DNA of 64,000 nt, taken from NCBI RefSeq assembly GCF_004011695.2, contig NC_082405.1, positions 1,178,001 through 1,242,000 on the forward strand. Direction: 5' to 3'. This DNA comes from Ascochyta rabiei (taxonomy: Eukaryota > Ascomycota > Dothideomycetes > Pleosporales > Didymellaceae). The notes below the pieces were generated by a model. That model did no database searches. It was not told the DNA's origin and saw only the letters and a program-made list of their open reading frames with translations. Below, in pieces: positions 46,575-57,159 of the stretch. Each line of letters opens with the position of its first letter. Position 1 is the first letter of the stretch. Position numbers and translations under genes: made by a program.

Positions 46575-48779
46575 ATGTTCAACTTCAGTGGTACGTACCC
46601 ATCGCGACTCTTCGGCGCGTGTCTTGCCATACGTCCAGTCTTCGTGACCTTCAGTGGCTTCATTCGTGTAGCAGGCCCAACTCCAATCCCATCAGATCAA
46701 CATCAGTCTTCCGTTGATATTCCCACTATGCTTTGCTCGATGCCTCTTGTCCCGGCAGTTGCAGTTCCCGTGCTGTGGTCACGTTTCGTTTCTCCCTGTC
46801 AACACCACACCTGTTTCGTTTGAGAGACAGCTGCACGGGTGACAATGTTGCTGATATAAGGCTATCCAGGCCACCTTTTGGCGGGGCAACATGACACGCA
46901 AAAAGATCGGCCTCCTCCATCGAAACCAATACCTGTGACTTTCCCGGTGCTCGATCCACCCGAGCCGTCGATAGGAACCCCGCCAGCCTCCTGGAGTAGA
47001 GCGAATGGGACAGGGATTACCCAACATTTCCTGGGCTTGAAGAAGCCATCCGACGTCACTAAGAATACTCTGGCGCAGCTGAACGTCACATTCCAATCCA
47101 ATCGCGACTTCGAAACACTATTGTCATCGCTGTCAAACGATGCACTATCGCACATACCCCCCGCTTCGTGGTTAGATGCACCAGACAAGCAAGAGCTTCC
47201 AGCCTCGGAACCTACCGTCACCCTCCTCAGCAACGGCAGAAGGGTACCGGATCGCAAAGAGTTCTTTGTCCGTGCCCGAGAACTATTCTTCAAAAATGAA
47301 GATGCGTTCTCAACGCTCACGCGAAAGAGTAACGGGAGTCAGGCACCGCTGCGACTTGCACATTTTCGCAAGTTTTGGGAAGGGCTTGACAACATGGCGT
47401 ATTATTGGGACAATTCAATAGACGACTATCGCTCTCCAGATCCAGCAGCTGTTGACACAATTGCCGAAACAGTGTCTTCTCCCAACTCAACTGCAGGGGC
47501 TGGCGAGCAGGAAACACGAGCTGAAACAAAGACAGACTGGGTCGCAAAGATGCAAAACAGTATTGGTTCTCCAAACGGAAGCGAACCTCGAAAGAAAGCA
47601 AAGACTGAAGCGGTGAACGACCAAACAATGGCTCATTCCGTTCATGTAAACGGATTTGGGGGATCGTTAGCCGCTCAAACAGCGTCGATGATCCCAAGCA
47701 GGGTACTACCCGCTAGAATTGCGCCATCCAGGTTTCCAAGTACAATAAACATGGAGCCTCGAGAGAAGCCGGCTGATACGTCGAACGGCTCTTACCGAGG
47801 CTACCGAATTGGTAATGGCTCTGAGATGCCCGATCAGTATCGTATCGACTGTGTTCGAGCCTTCGTTGAGCCGATTGCATGGGCCTTCGGTGTCACGCTT
47901 TCCCAGCACCGTCGACCCCCAGTTTTGCTGTTGGAGCACGTGCGCTTCCCTGTACGTATGAGCTCTGTAGCATGGCGCGGACCACAGGATAGGATGAAGG
48001 CACGGCAAGGCTGGATGGAAGGGCCTGTGCTAGGTATTCAGTGTCGGCCAGATGTGAACTTTGAAGCTTCGGGGAACATAGAAGCACAATCGAACCTGGA
48101 TGCTGTTCGTGAGCTTGGCGGGCTTCTACTATTGGCCCAAGAGCGCGCAAGAGAGGGAAAAGTCGAGCAGCTCGCAGGAGAAGGTAAATGGTGGACAACA
48201 AAACAACGCTGGGGAGGCGGTCCTGAAGGCGAGGTTGGAGACGCTGCTGCACCTGGCGACACATCTAGCAAGACAGCTACAGCTACTCCACAACAAACCA
48301 CTGTCCAGAGGAATTTGGACGGCTCAAGATCTCGGAAAAGGCTAACACCTGCACAAGTTTGGAAAATTGTCAAACCCGGGAACTCTTTATGGGATCCGAA
48401 GGTGGTCTACGAAGCCATTGGCAAAGACGAAGCCACTGAGTGGGACGATGTAAGCTCCTGTTTCCCAGCTCGCGACGATCAAGGTTCGCTAACCTGTGCA
48501 CAGGTCTTTCTGGTTTCGTCATTGAACCACCACATTAGCTTGTTGAAGCTCCACGTGCATCCGGCCTACTTGGAATACATCACGTATGGAAAATATCCCG
48601 ACAGTCAGCCATCAGATCCCAATTGGTGCTCACCTAAGCTTCAAAGGACGCGATGGTTCGACTTGTTCAGCGTTGAAGACCGTACCGAAGCCATGAGGGG
48701 CCTTTGGGGCATCATGTCTTATCTACTGCGAGCCAAGGGTGGAGGCCAAGAAGACACTGTTATGCGCGACTCACAGTGA
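46575..48779 (+). CDS. Conserved-looking protein of unknown function
   Basis: Proposed three exons (46575-46590, 46870-48449, 48504-48779) give 623 residues. The long frame has no ATG near its beginning. The best start is a 16-nt first exon coding MFNFS, spliced at GTACGT to the acceptor at 46869, which gives MFNFSGHLLAGQHDTQKDR in frame. The second intron (54 nt, GTAAGC...CACAG with a GCTAAC branch site) is stop-free and in frame. The protein has globular-looking parts around residues 120-175 (EFFVRARELFFKNEDAFSTL) and 315-400 (YRIDCVRAFVEPIAWAFGVT), and near the C-terminus (VFLVSSLNHHISLLKLHVHP). A KKAKTE-type basic patch could be an NLS. Motifs such as GKWWTTKQRWGGGPEGEVG look conserved, but I cannot name the family. 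Confidence 0.75.
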
Positions 48780-50505
48780 CCCACGGTGATCACGGCTGCC
48801 AAGAATGACACGAGAATTCTGTCTATACGGACAGATTCGAGATCTCCAAATGATAAAAGATCTGCGGAGATCCTCGGATGCGCTGTATCTGTCAGGTTGG
48901 GATCGATATCCGTAACAGCTTCACATATCACCATACACAGTACCATCGTCATGCTGTACATGAACCAATACCTAAGTTCATCAAGTGAATCTATCTGAAG
49001 CGAACGCTGATCTGCTTTTGCACGAAGATGCTGTGCGGCACGTCTAGGATTTGAGCACAACCACACATCTCTCGATGAAGCTTTCGTATAAGGTAACTTT
49101 CGATTTTCTAGAAACAACGTAGGACGAGCGTACAAGATCTGTCAGACAGTCCCTTCATGGCGCACCAACGTAAAAGGGATGTACCAATGGTCTAAGACGA
49201 ATCGTTTCCAATAAAGTGGCGTACAAGGCTGTTGAGCAGAAACGGCCGATGCAACAACGCCACAACGCGATTGGCAACCGCCCTACCTATCCCCAGTGCT
49301 ACCTATAGCTGTGTTCCCATTTGGTCGACGTTTCACCCCAACATACTCACGTGCAAAGGAAGTCATTGGTCAAACCGTAACAGCGCTCGTGACAGCACCT
49401 ATGCGTTCGTGAAAAAAAGTTTTTTGGTGTCACATAATGTGACGACTCGAGATCACAGACGAACAGACGCGCATTGACGCCGCCCATGACTGTAGACTAA
49501 GTCTTGAGTTATAGAATACCACTTCAGCATTGTGGCTGAGGACAAGGCCTCCAAGTTTCAGTCAACTTCTTACCACCGATCTCCCTTCCATAGGCGCCAC
49601 TGCTGACTTCTAGCCTTTAGCAGTCCTCCCACCTATCCTTGTACTACATCGCCCTACTACGCTGGCCAACCGAAAATTGATAGGTGCGAGACTTGTGATC
49701 TCCTATTTCCGATCACGCACTTGTCACCGAGGCTAGAGACAAGTGGACTCGTACAGGTCTTATGATTCGACTTTTGCCTCGGATGAAAACTCACGCGATC
49801 AATCAGTTCGGGCCCAGGCACACTAGGAGCCTGGTGGGCCCGAATCCTATGCTGCGCACAGTCATCAATGCAGCTAACCCTCTGGAATCGACCCGCTGAC
49901 CGGGTTCGGAGAAGTGTAAGACGCTCGAGGTACCTAAGTACCTGGCAGACATCAGTGCTGGGTCGGACTACAGTATTATTGCTGACTTGGCTTGAGAAAC
50001 TTCATGTACGTTCGAATCCCATAAGAATGTTGTGTCGTTTGAAGTCCTGGAGAGTGGGAGGCAATCGTGCCTTAGCTCCGTACAAACGGAACGCTTGGAT
50101 AGACCCGCGGCGCGCATTGAGTGGCCGTTGTTCTAGATACGCCATTTGACTGTAGAGTAACAGTGGCTGAACAGACTATGACGAACTGGAGGGGCTGGTC
50201 AGCAGCCATGTTGATGCTCTTTGTAGAGCAGGCTGCAAGCCTTGCCCTTGACAATGAGTATATAAGTTGCTGTTATCACGAAGGAGACACAATACAATCC
50301 CTCGTAGAACAGGCTATCGAATTTAACGCAGCCTAGAATCATTTTCCAAAGATTTGCTTTCAAATCTGGGGGTTTTTTTTCGTTCATCACATACTACGAA
50401 CTCGCCTATAGCGCAAGAACATCCAGTCCTAGTTTGTTTTCAACACGTCAAACTCAGCCTTCAACGACACCCCATCTCAATCTCTCCGGATAGTTTCGCA
50501 ACACA
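48780..50505. other. Intergenic region with one hairpin
   Basis: 1.7 kb without a supported gene. Apart from the inverted repeat at 49807-49844 no structure was recognised. The last 100 bp form the leader of the cupin gene. Confidence 0.55.
49807..49844. repeat. Imperfect inverted repeat (hairpin)
   Basis: Arms TTCGGGCCCAGGC and GCCTGGTGGGCCCGAA pair over 13 bp with a 3-nt bulge and a 9-nt loop. No T-run follows, so it is not a Pol III-type terminator. Confidence 0.6.
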
Positions 50506-51245
50506 ATGTACACATCCATCTTTCTCGCGTCCCTCGTCTCTCTTATATCTCTCATCTCCTCGGTCTCCGCCGCCAAAGCGCTCAACCCAAACCTTAACGC
50601 CATGCTCAAGATGGCCGCAACCAACTACGACCGTCACGCGCTCCTCGCCAAAGACAGCGACTGGTACTACGACTATTTCAACCACACAGACTACGACAAC
50701 CCAACCGGTTCCGTCATCACCGCCGACGCCGCCACATTCCCAGCACTCACAGGCTTCGGCATCAGCTTCGCGCTGCTGAAACTGGGACCCTGCAGTATGC
50801 TGCCACCCCACTTCCACCAGCGCGCTCATAACCTCGTGATGGGAATCACTGGAAACACGACGAGCTGGATGATCAACGAGAACGGAGTACGCACTGTGAG
50901 GATTGATATCGTACCTTTCCGGGTGACGATATTCCCGCAAGGAAGTCTGCACGTTATGCAGAACAACGGTGAGTTCACCCATGTTGGTATTTGAGAGTGT
51001 GCTGATAGAGAGTAGGTTGTGAACCGGCTCTTCTGATCAGTGCTTTAAACAGTGATGACAGTGGTACGCTGAACGCTCTCAATGGGCTTATGACTGTCCC
51101 AAGCGATATGGTCCAAGCTAGCTTTGGTGACGAGAACCTTGACACGGCTCAGCTTGGTAAAGGTATTCCTGGTGTTGGCACTGGCGCAGTCAGAGGCAGC
51201 CCAGAATGTCTCAAGAGATGTGGGATCGAGCACGGCAAGATCTAA
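50506..51245 (+). CDS. Secreted cupin (germin/spherulin-like)
   Basis: Two exons (50506-50968 and 51016-51245, intron 47 nt) give 230 residues. A signal peptide is clear: MYTSIFLASLVSLISLISSV, probably cleaved after SVSA near residue 22. The cupin core has box 1 PPHFHQRAHNLVMGITG and box 2 IFPQGSLHVMQNNGCEPALL. In the usual box 1 the metal is held by H-x-H and a Glu five residues on; here the Glu position is Asn (HFHQRAHN), so metal binding may be altered. Box 2 keeps its His. After the fold there is a C-terminal tail with a Cys pair. Glycosylation sites (NHT, NTT) fit an extracellular protein. It faces the Zn2Cys6 regulator at 51680-53737 in convergent orientation; a functional link is unproven. 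Confidence 0.9.
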
Positions 51246-51679
51246 GTCCCGCACACAAGGGCGGGTGGTCAGACTTTCGGAATCGTTTTAGCGTTGTTGG
51301 TGGGAGTTGCATTGGCGGGTTTGAGTCTTGATAGACATTCTTTCATACAACGACGATGCACAAGTATATCAATAAACACTAGTATGACATGTCGTCGTTA
51401 CGGTCTAAAATGGGGTATTTTCGCGAAGTGATCTGCTGTCCGTGACTGCCAGACGTTGGTATATGCACAAGTAAAATCCCTCGTCAAAGACATCAAGATG
51501 AGTTCTTCGTCGTAGAAGGCACTAGACAATACTGAAGAAACCTTGAAGTCCCATGGCTTTTGTGGCGCACTGCGTCCAGAGTAGAAGATGCCGCCTTTTC
51601 ACCCGTTTCCAACTAAGAAAATCGTCAACACCCAGCCAGGGCAAGAGTTGTCGTGAGAACTTAGCTACCGCGCTTGGTT

Positions 51680-53737
51680 CTAGGAACTCACATTCGAAAA
51701 TATTGTTTCTGGATCGTCGCCGGTCAGTCTTCCGCTCATCATCCTGATGACGTCGTCGGTCCACCGAAAAGTATCGATGTGTTGATAGTCTAAAAGCGAG
51801 TTCAGGCCCCTTAGGATCCATTCCTGGATATTGGGGGCGACGTATTCATAAGCCATGACGAAACTGAATGCTGTGTGTAGTGCGCCGATGGGTTTGGTTG
51901 ACCAGGCTTCTTCCCAGGTTTTACAGATCTCGAGCGCCAGAAACTGGCTTTCCGACTCCAGACTGCCAATGATGGGGTCAGACGGTGGGAGAAGCTTGGT
52001 CAAATACTCATTCAGCATGATACACAGAGCCCAGAAGCTGTTGTATCCAACATTATCGCGCCAGCTGCTGAAGTGGTAGGCAGTTGCAATCGGACTGCCC
52101 TCCTCAACGCTAGGTAGCTCCACAGCTGTTGTACCGTCGTTAAACTTGGCAACCATATGGACGCCCAGTGCGCAGAAGGAGGCTCTGAGATTCTGGATCT
52201 TACAAAGAACATCCTCCCGGGCGGATATATAGGCCAAGGATGCCCCACAATCTGGTGTACCTTCCCAGTGTACTTCTGGGGTGAACTCGGCGTTGTCGAA
52301 ACTATCCACTGAGAAGTCGAGTGAAGGGCAGGTTTCTGGTGGACTATGGTCGAAATCGGGGTTGAGCGCGAGACTGGGATCGATGCAGGAGTCGTTGCGC
52401 GTGCCACGGACTGTGTCCGAGAATGGTGTACGGAGTTGATACAAGTCTTTCAAATCTTTCAGGATATCTGGTAGCTGAGCGAAAGCACGTAGGAGGTCCG
52501 TATGGAGTTGCTCGTCAAAACCGAGTCCACTGTCGTCGAAAGCCACGTCTCGCCACTCCGGTGCAGCAAGAAAGCATGGTTTTCGCTCGTAGCAAGCAGC
52601 TACGATCTGTAGCTTATCAGTAACAAGTACTGTGGCAGCCTGCCACGTGCCGCACTTTGAGAAATGGGTTGGCTTACAATTCCGCCCCTGTTGAATCGCA
52701 GGATGTCTTTCGCGAAAGGATCGAGAAACCGCCTAGCTCCTTGGAGCTCCATGAGCCGACCAGCTCCGCCCACGTGGGCTAGATAACGATTGCCTTTCCT
52801 CGGGCCCGCCAGTGCCTATGCACTATGATCAGCATAAAAGAGGTTGGAAGCGTGTTACCTCGCTTACCTCTACGAGTCCAAGAAGAACAGATGCGCAAAG
52901 CGTGTTCGTGGACATTCCCTCTCGAGGGTCCTCGAGACAACCCTGCAGGGTCTTGATCGCTCGTAGATACAAGTTGATGCTGACAACGTCGTTGGACGTT
53001 TTTTTGTACATCAGAGAAGTATGCGCATTGATGAGCACGGCCACTGCCGCGTCAAGTGCTGCATTGTGGCCTAATCTGGCGGGTACGTCTTGGATAAAGG
53101 GGCCGAAAATTGACATTCGAAGACCTATACTGCCCGCGTTGATTGTGGCGACGAATGCACGGGAGAGCTCATGGTGTTGAGATGGTGATGGCTGTCGGAG
53201 AAAAGGCACACGGAACGGGTTCGAGCTTGCTGTACTTGTTGAAGCAGATTGTAGAGTAGGTCCTTTCTGGTTCGATGTACCTTTAGGTGATATCTTGAAT
53301 TTGTGATACACCGATTTATTCGACGTGAAGTTCTCGTGCACTTGAGTGAGATATCTCTGGTTCGGATCTGTGTCGGTATCAGTAAGCGTATATATGCTAG
53401 ATCTCACCAAGTGAGCCTACCTGGTATGGATAGAATGCTTTTCGTTGCTTTCACAGGCTTCGTGTTCGTGACCAGACTAGGCCCGAGGTCTTTGAATGTA
53501 TGTCGCGCTGGAGGACCTGGACAGCTTTTGTTGTTCTTCTGACAGTTGAGGCATGTCGGCCAAGTCTCATCTTGTGAAACGTTAGAATTGGGCGATACTT
53601 CGACATATGTCTGCTGTGGCACGTACCGCACTCTGTTCTTTGTTAGACGCGATATGCGCAATGCGATGCATCTAACACTTACTGATTTTTCTTTTTCTAC
53701 AGATCAAACATCCTGTACTCTTAGGTACGCCTACCAT
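51680..53737 (-). CDS. Zn2Cys6 fungal transcription factor
   Basis: Six exons (53683-53737, 53627-53632, 53421-53570, 52868-53367, 52678-52815, 51680-52606) sum to 1,776 nt, 591 residues. The zinc cluster is C10-LI-C13-RKRKIK-C20-DETWPT-C27-LN-C30-QKNNKS-C37, exact C-x2-C-x6-C-x6-C-x2-C-x6-C spacing. C20 is supplied by a 6-nt exon (AGTGCG), flanked by CAG and GTACGT. The rest has features of the fungal-specific regulator middle region (FVATINAGSIGLRMSIFGPF, ALDAAVAVLINAHTSLM, HVGGAGRLMELQGARRFLDP). Acidic segments lie near residues 345-400. The 3' end is uncertain: the frame stops just after a GTGAGT site (51694), and an extra exon beginning near 51614 (LETGEKAASS...) is possible. It acts in the nucleus; targets are unknown. 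Confidence 0.88.
53627..53632 (-). other. Six-nucleotide microexon of the Zn2Cys6 gene
   Basis: Reading AGTGCG on the minus strand, between introns of 50 nt (53633-53682) and 56 nt (53571-53626). Joined to the A ending exon 1 and the AT opening exon 3, it yields Lys-Cys-Asp and completes the zinc cluster. Confidence 0.8.
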
Positions 53738-56700
53738 TGCAGACGTATGGAAGACACAGCAACTGTACGGACGAAAGTGCGATATATGGCCTCAGCGTAC
53801 CGAGACACTCGTGGATCCAGACACGACTCCCAAGCCCTTTGCGGCTTGCGGGCAGGATCCGGGCAGCGGCAAGCAAGGCTTACCGGTAGCCTGAGATTCA
53901 GATCGAAAAGGGTTGGCTTCCTGAGCATCGTTGCCGGAGTTTGAAGTGCACAGATTCCAGGACCGTTCATAATCACGTGCTCGCAGCATGACTCCTAAAC
54001 AGGAATAGTGTCAAGCTGTTGAGACTTACCTGAGATTGGACAGCACTCACATTGTAAGAGAACCTAGATGTTGCATCATAGGTGGGACACTTGGAGCAGG
54101 TATGTTATATCTTGCAAGAGTCTAAAGTACTACAATATTCACCCGTGAAGACTGTGGCAAACCCAGTGCTAAAGACTTCTTAACCATTGTTCTTCTAGTG
54201 AATATAGAGAGCTGCTACGTCTGGAACTGATTGATGCCCCAGTTACGGTGCGTTGGCTCTTCTCTAAGTCGCTCGTGGGTACCGTTGTCCCGCTCTACAA
54301 CATCATTCGTCCAAACACTAGGTCATAAAAACCAAATTGCCGTCCGCATCCCTCATTGGCTGTGTTGCGTCAAATCGACCGGAGACTTGTCCCGTTCTTA
54401 AAGCAACGCCGCAACCGAGCGCCCTCGGGACCGCAGAAGCCGTACAAAACAAACATTTACAACGGCTATCGCGGTTCGCTAAATGCTGGGAGACCTCTTC
54501 AGTTGAGGAGTCTCCATAGCTGGACGGCGTACGCGGATATTGAACCTAGAGACACTCGGCATACTCCTTTTTGACCTCCTATCGCAGTTCCGGTCGTCAG
54601 TCTCAATTGCAAGGACGTTTATGAAGGGGAAGTACCCGGAATTATTAGACTCGATGCAGACATCGATCACGACTGAAAAGGAAGCTGGGTTGCTGTACTC
54701 ATAGCTGATTCAGGCTTGCTTCTCTGAACTAACGTCGAGCCCACTGCAAATATCCGCCGCCCTGCAAGCCCATAATCCAGTGTTACTCCACAACGGAAAG
54801 CTCGCAAATGATTGGTCGTCACAAAATGCCTGAAAGCTGCTCTCACGCGGATGACCACCCACTCTACATGCTATCGATACCAAGGATGTCTCGTCAAGTC
54901 ATTCCTAGGTCGTCGGCCTTCCAAAAGTCTTATCGAGACTCCTACCGGCTTGCTAGCCTGGAACCAATCCAGCCCCTTGGTCTAAGTATAGTCGCGGGAG
55001 TCTGTGCGAACGGCAAGGTGGCCTACGTAGGCAACAGGCTTACGATCAGGAACATATGCAGAACTAGGCTCAGCCCGACCTTACGTGCTCTCATGCGGCC
55101 CTGTGCCACACACTTGCTAGTCTGGGCCTTGAGAACACTGTAACATCTTTTCACGTCAGCACACATACACCGCACAAGTCACTCGGGTTTGCTACCATGT
55201 TGGCGTTTCTCCGACTGGGACGCACATTATGAATCACTGCCGGTAGCATTCAGTTTGCGCCACAACATCGCACTGTCCAAGTTGACCTCGAGTTGGGCTT
55301 CCTTCTGCACCTGCGCATGACAGTTCGTTAAACTGATTGCACACAACCGTAACTATAGCTATAGAGTTCATATCCGGGGGACGTTATGAGTGAACACTTT
55401 ACTGTAGGGCTATCTACATCCCAGACCACTTTGCTGCGGCGTTGCGTATACCTACAGTACATGCAGACCTACTATGTCTCGACCCCATTACCATTCGGTC
55501 GTCTCCTGCTTCCTCTCCTCACCTATGAGTTTCCCGACTTCCTCGACCGCAAAGTTTCAAGACGAGTAGTAACGGACCGTTTACACATGGTTTCTGCAGA
55601 AGTCCTATAACTCAAACTCATTCCTGCTATCTGCTAAGCCGTTCAGGCGCTGTGCGTCTGGGTTTATGTATGCCATGCGCCCCATCGCTGTGCGGTCATC
55701 CCCGAAGACCTTCACCGGTGCCCCTCCTACGCTGCCCCACAGTGCCATTGGCTGGACGCAGCAGCGGCTCGCGCACAGAAGCTCGGGTGTGACATCCAGC
55801 ATGCATGCCTGTGGAAAATCGTCGTTGAGAAGCGTATCTATTCACCCATCGACTCGATTAGGACTGCCAGAACGGCGCCGCAGCTCCAGCGATGCATTGG
55901 CATGGATGCATATCTGCAAATTGGAGGATATCAACTCATATTCTCCCCTGCCACCGCATGTGCATCTATCTCATGGCGTGGCCATCCCATTGAGCGCTTC
56001 ATGCATGCACTGACTCATGATTGATGGCTTTGTCTTGCCGAATGACGTCCAAATCATGACTCTATGGCATATCAGCCGTTTATACTCACTTTCTGACTCA
56101 ACTGACACCGACCCGTTTCTGTTGGATACTCTTGATGCTAGTAGCACAAGCACACACATGGCGGACTACGTACCTTTAATACGCGCGATACCAAGAGGCG
56201 TCCCCTCGACATAGGTATTATCAAAGACACCAAGCAGCCTCCTCCCAAAGCCTCTGCTAGCCATTTTGTTGCTAATTCTTCGTTTAAGCTGAACACCAAC
56301 CTCATATTGACTCTTCTTGACTATCAGCCCTCGGCAAATCCAACCACTGCTTCCGAAAACCCTACAATACCAGCAGGCCTTCTTTCCTGCTCCTCGCATC
56401 CTCAGGAATAGCATAAAATCCAGATCCTACAGCATCTGTACAACAAGCAAATCTCACCGTTAGAACATCACAGGCCGCAAATCCCACGTAGATCGTGCCG
56501 GCGTACTTTCCAAATTTCGAATACTCGCCACGTTCGACAACGAGGCGGTATGCGCATCTCTTGGTGTTGTTCAAGCCACTCCATTCCAATTACCGTCCTC
56601 TCGTCGTACGATAATGCTGCCTACAGTGACGCTTATAGTCATCAAGCGTGGTTGATCCCAACAGCCAGAGCAAGCAAGCAGCAACCTTCCCAATTTATGG

Positions 56701-57159
56701 CTTGTGGCGTGGCGAGGCGCGGAGTGGAGCACCGCACTCACTGCAAGTCCCGGAAAATAGGGGTACAAGTTGATTGAGCCAGTACAGCTATGTCTAGGTT
56801 GTTGCAGAGCGTAGAGAGAAGGGGAATATCTGCTTTTGTCATTACTGTACTGAGTGTTGCTCAGACGTTGGTAATGAGACATGTGTGTAGCATAGCCGCC
56901 TGCTGAATGACGTCCGAGGCTTGTCACGCGTACGGATTTGAGCGCGAATGAGATGAATGGGGTCTCCCGCGGCCACAGTTAATGCATGGGCCGCGAGGGC
57001 GCTGGGGTGTAGTGGCTGAGGCCTGGATACTTGGTTTTGGGATGCATTGTAAATTGGTATTGTAGTTGAAGATCGATGTAGTCTTGGGACTTGGTCAGCT
57101 CGCTCCACGTATGAATGAATTTTCAAGAAGCCAGTTGACTTGTTGAGAGAGTCTTTCCA
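53738..57159. other. Gene-poor stretch with coding-like relics
   Basis: 3.4 kb without a defensible gene. Two minus-strand segments have coding-like composition. One at about 55802-55605 ends FGDDRTAMGRMAYINPDAQR followed by LNGLADSRNEFEL and a TAG. The other at about 56586-56460 reads CAYRLVVERGEYSKFGKYAG. Neither joins to convincing upstream exons, and neither has a start or known motif. They may be remnants of decayed genes. Confidence 0.4.

Noticed and set aside
49990..50040. A T-loop-like GTTCGAATCCC suggesting a tRNA
   Set aside because: The flanking bases do not form a T-stem or acceptor stem, and no D or anticodon arm was found.
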